Shown piece after piece: positions 61,521 through 64,000 of a stretch of 64,000 bases of DNA (positions are counted from its first letter, which is position 1; the number at the start of each line of letters is the position of its first letter). Under the pieces are notes generated by a model that was not told the DNA's origin, did not search any database, and was given only the letters and a program-made list of their open reading frames with translations. Made by a program: the position numbers and the translations under genes. The stretch covers positions 167,358 through 231,357 of the forward strand of contig VGEP01000001.1 of assembly GCA_016869215.1 (NCBI GenBank), in the 5' to 3' direction. Source of the stretch: Alphaproteobacteria bacterium. Its GTDB lineage: Bacteria; Pseudomonadota; Alphaproteobacteria; Rhizobiales; Xanthobacteraceae.

Positions 61521-61836
61521 TGTGACTCTCTCCCTCGTCGATCGGAGCGGCCGTTCAAGCTCTTGCGGCGATTGCCGGCCCCAGATGTGCGCCGCGCCTT
61601 GCCGGCGCCGCCTTGCGGCAATTATCGCAGCGCCGGCCTGCACTGTCGAGGCGCGAACGTGCCGCACCGCCCCGCGATCTCACCGGGTGAAACGGGCATG
61701 CCCTTCGTCGCATCCATGTGCACGCAGCTCTGCGCCATGGTGAATTGTCCGCCATTGCATGCATGATGTACCAAGCGAGGCTGGCCGCGCCTTCGGTGCG
61801 GGCATTGCGGCGATCATAGGGACGGGACCGCAGACG
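61521..61836. other. Intergenic promoter region
   Basis: 316 bases between the divergent binding-protein and CocE-type genes. It holds the palindrome TGCATGCA at 61756-61763 inside ATTGCATGCATGAT, a possible operator; nothing else was recognised. Confidence 0.4.
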
Positions 61837-63591
61837 ATGGGCGGCGACACAATCACCACCAAATCCGAAGTCCGTGACGGAATGCAGATCGATTGGGACG
61901 TCCCGATCCCGATGGACGACGGCGTCGTTCTGCGTGCCGACGTTTTCCGGCCGCTCGACGGCAAGCCCGCGCCGGTGATCTTCACCTACGGCGCGTTCGG
62001 GAAGGGTCTGGCATTCCAGGAAGGCAACAAGAGCGCCTGGGACCGCATGATCGCGGCGTTTCCGGAGGTCGCGGAGGGTTCGACCTGCAAGTACCAGGTC
62101 TGGGAGCTGGTCGACCCGGAGAAATGGGTGCCGGACGGCTATGTATGCCTGCGGATCGACGCGCGCGGCTCCGGCCGCTCGCCGGGCTACCTCGATCCCT
62201 GGTCGACGCGCGAGACGAAGGACATCTACGACTGCATCGAATGGGCCGCGGCCCAGCCTTGGTGCAACGGCAAGGTTGGGATGAATGGCATTTCGTACTA
62301 CGCCTCAAATCAGTGGTACGTCGCACAGCACAAGCCGCCGCATCTTGTCGCACTCTGCATCTGGGAAGGCGCCGCCGACTTCTATCGCGAGTTCATCCGG
62401 CACGGCGGCATCTACTGCGGATTCCTGGACAACCTGTATCCGCGCGCCTTCCACCGCGCGCAACACGGCCTTGGCGAGCGCGGGCTGCGCAGCCGCGTTA
62501 CCGGCGAGCTGGTCTCGGGACCACCGACTCTGAGCGACGAGGAGTTGAAGAAGAACCGCCGCGACATCGAGCGGTTCATCCTCGACCATCCGTTTGACGA
62601 CGAAGCCTGCCGCGAGCGCACGCCGGACTTCGCCAAGATCGACCTGCCGCTGCTGAGCGCCGCCAACTGGGGCGGCCAGGGCCTGCACCCGCGCGGCAAT
62701 TTCGAGGGCTATGTTGCGGCCGCGTCGAAGCAGAAATGGCTCGAAGCGCACGGCGACGCGCACTGGACGCATTTCTACACCAACTACGGCGTCAACCTTC
62801 AGAAGCGCTTCTTCGGCCACTTCCTCAAGGGCGAGGACACCGGCTGGGACAAGCAGCCGCGCGTGCAACTCCAGATCCGGCATCCCGGCGAAAAGTTCGT
62901 CCAGCGGCATGAGAGCGAGTGGCCGCTCGCGCGCACGCAATGGACCAAATTTTATCTCGACCCGCAGCACATGAGCCTGGTCCGCAACGATCCCAGGCGC
63001 ACGACGACGCTGAGCTACGAGGCTTTGGGTGACGGCAAGGTGTTCCTTACGCCGCCGCTCGCCGCACCGATGGAGATCACCGGGCCGCTCGCTGCGAAGC
63101 TCCACCTGTCGTCGTCGACCGCCGACGCCGACGTGTTCCTGGTGCTGCGCGTGTTCGATCCGCAGGGCAAGGAGGTCACCTTCATCGGCTCCAACGATCC
63201 GCGCACGCCGATCGCCAATGGCTGGCTGCGCGCTTCGCACCGCAAGCTCGATCCCGTGAAGTCCCTGCCCTACCGGCCCTGGCACACCCACGACGAAGCC
63301 CGGCCGCTCAAGCCCGGCGAACCGGTCGAACTCGACGTCGAAATCTGGCCGACCTGCATCGTCGTGCCGCCCGGCTACCGCATCGGGCTAGCCGTGCGCG
63401 GCAGGGACTACGCCTACGACGGCCCGCCGCTGACGCTCGACGGCGTGAAGTACACGCTCACCGGCGTCGGCCCATTCCTGCACGTGCATCCGAAGGACCG
63501 TCCGGCCGAGGTGTTCGGCGGCACCAACACGCTGCACTTCGGGCCGGACAAACCGAACTATGTGCTGCTGCCGGTCATTCCCGGAGCGTGA
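61837..63591 (+). CDS. CocE/NonD-family alpha/beta hydrolase (paralogue 3)
   Basis: A 584-residue hydrolase, the third copy of the family in this window. It has SEVRDGMQIDWDVPIPMDDG near the start, the nucleophilic serine in MNGISYYASNQW and the jelly-roll domain from MEITGPLAAKLHLSS. I chose ATG at 61837 because family similarity starts a few residues later; an in-frame ATG at 61759 would add about 26 residues of no family character. No signal peptide is seen. It is the last chromosomal gene before the tRNA-Lys fragment. Confidence 0.87.
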   Translation: MGGDTITTKSEVRDGMQIDWDVPIPMDDGVVLRADVFRPLDGKPAPVIFTYGAFGKGLAFQEGNKSAWDRMIAAFPEVAEGSTCKYQVWELVDPEKWVPDGYVCLRIDARGSGRSPGYLDPWSTRETKDIYDCIEWAAAQPWCNGKVGMNGISYYASNQWYVAQHKPPHLVALCIWEGAADFYREFIRHGGIYCGFLDNLYPRAFHRAQHGLGERGLRSRVTGELVSGPPTLSDEELKKNRRDIERFILDHPFDDEACRERTPDFAKIDLPLLSAANWGGQGLHPRGNFEGYVAAASKQKWLEAHGDAHWTHFYTNYGVNLQKRFFGHFLKGEDTGWDKQPRVQLQIRHPGEKFVQRHESEWPLARTQWTKFYLDPQHMSLVRNDPRRTTTLSYEALGDGKVFLTPPLAAPMEITGPLAAKLHLSSSTADADVFLVLRVFDPQGKEVTFIGSNDPRTPIANGWLRASHRKLDPVKSLPYRPWHTHDEARPLKPGEPVELDVEIWPTCIVVPPGYRIGLAVRGRDYAYDGPPLTLDGVKYTLTGVGPFLHVHPKDRPAEVFGGTNTLHFGPDKPNYVLLPVIPGA

Positions 63592-63636
63592 CCGGACACG
63601 GCAAGCGCGGATTTTTGGTTATCGGACCGGAAGGAT

Positions 63637-63682
63637 TGGTGGGCGCACAAGGACTCGAACCTTGGACCCGCTGATTAAGAGT
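63637..63682 (-). other. attachment site: 3' fragment of tRNA-Lys(CTT)
   Basis: Read on the minus strand, these 46 bases run from the anticodon loop (ACTCTTAA, anticodon CTT) through the T arm (GGTTCGAGTCC) to the acceptor end GTGCGCCCACCA. The 5' half of the tRNA (D arm, acceptor 5' strand) is missing beyond 63682. This is the copy left on one side when an element integrates into the 3' end of a tRNA gene. It is not a working tRNA. Confidence 0.85.
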
Positions 63683-64000
63683 TTCGCGGCGACCGTCTTA
63701 CGACGTTTCCTGATATTTTCGCTTGTTGCCGAAATGCTGGAATTCCGGGCATTTTCATAGTATCTTGTTTCCTGGGGCCGACCGGTCTTGCTATCTTGGC
63801 GCTTCCCCGGTGCTTCCCCAAGAGCCGCCAGCCTTGCATATCGAGGTACGCCCATGGCCGCACGGCAAATCACCAAGCGAGTTGTGGACGCGCTCAAGCC
63901 GCCAGCCGAAGGCGAGTATTCGGTATGGGACGCCAAAATGCCCGGCTTCGGAATCCGCGTGCGGAAGTCCGGCGCAAGGTCTTACTTTGTGGTCTATCGC
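63683..64000 (+). mobile_element. End of an integrative element next to tRNA-Lys
   Basis: Starts where the tRNA fragment ends. 63683-63853 holds no gene and is somewhat richer in A and T than the chromosome to the left. The integrase gene begins at 63854 and continues beyond the window, so the element's size and cargo are unknown. Confidence 0.7.
63854..64000 (+). CDS. Tyrosine recombinase/integrase, N-terminal part
   Basis: An open frame of 49 residues running off the end of the window: MAARQITKRVVDALKPP, then EYSVWDAKMPGFGIRVRKSG. This is the arm-type DNA-binding domain (DUF4102) at the start of P4-type and island integrases. GAGGTACG lies before the ATG. Next to a tRNA 3' fragment it almost certainly encodes the enzyme that inserted the element. 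The catalytic domain lies outside the window. Confidence 0.85.
   Translation, partial: MAARQITKRVVDALKPPAEGEYSVWDAKMPGFGIRVRKSGARSYFVVYR

Noticed and set aside
63637..63690. A functional tRNA-Lys gene
   Set aside because: Only the 3' half from the anticodon loop is present; the D arm and 5' acceptor strand are missing.

Overview
This is a GC-rich, densely coded chromosomal window. It most likely comes from a soil or freshwater alphaproteobacterium of the Hyphomicrobiales (Bradyrhizobium/Xanthobacteraceae-like). The reasons are gene content (many IclR, Bug/TctC, CaiB/BaiF and CocE families), an alphaproteobacterial-type sox cluster with an SqrR/BigR-like ArsR regulator, and short intergenic palindromes of a kind I recall from such genomes. 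The genus is inference.

1-25494 is a catabolic region. It holds a RutA-like flavin monooxygenase, LigA-like and LigB-like extradiol dioxygenase proteins, an isochorismatase-type amidase and three two-component-type flavin hydroxylases (two acyl-CoA-dehydrogenase-fold, one HpaB). It also holds a single-component FAD hydroxylase, a GMC oxidoreductase, a CaiB/BaiF CoA-transferase with an HpcH-type lyase, and a thiolase-like/DUF35 pair that has lost the thiolase catalytic residues. Two of the window's three CocE-type hydrolases and a maleate-isomerase-family protein are here too. Together these suggest hydroxylation and cleavage of (hetero)aromatic rings followed by CoA-dependent breakdown; the substrate cannot be read from the sequence. 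A cytochrome c/Vgb-propeller gene at 6189-7447 carries a one-base frameshift.

25765-32810 is a tight, mostly translationally coupled operon for the deazaflavin cofactor F420. It encodes FO synthase (CofG-CofH fusion), F420:NADPH oxidoreductase, CofE, an FbiB-C-type nitroreductase, CofD and CofC, followed by a coupled NAD-dependent epimerase. A complete set with its own reductant supply is unusual in a proteobacterium. A luciferase-like protein at 50169-51179 is a candidate user.

34655-46486 is a thiosulfate/sulfide oxidation (sox) cluster: soxRS, soxW, a response regulator with a partner of unknown function, a Tat-exported DsrE protein, soxXA, soxYZBCD, a small cytochrome c and a flavocytochrome c sulfide dehydrogenase flavoprotein. 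SoxR has two cysteines 66 residues apart, as in persulfide sensors. The soxRS and soxY upstream regions share an exact 12-mer that may be its operator.

46617-63591 is a second catabolic region: a ThDP enzyme, a VOC protein, a D-aminoacylase-type amidohydrolase, a luciferase-like oxidoreductase, a dienelactone hydrolase, an MhpD-type hydratase, and a minus-strand operon with acyl-CoA ligase, SDR, amidohydrolase, enoyl-CoA hydratase, two IclR regulators and a cupin. A Bug-type binding protein and the third CocE paralogue close it.

At the right edge (63637-64000) a 46-bp 3' fragment of a tRNA-Lys(CTT) gene is followed by the 5' end of a tyrosine recombinase. This marks the boundary of an integrative element that lies outside the window.
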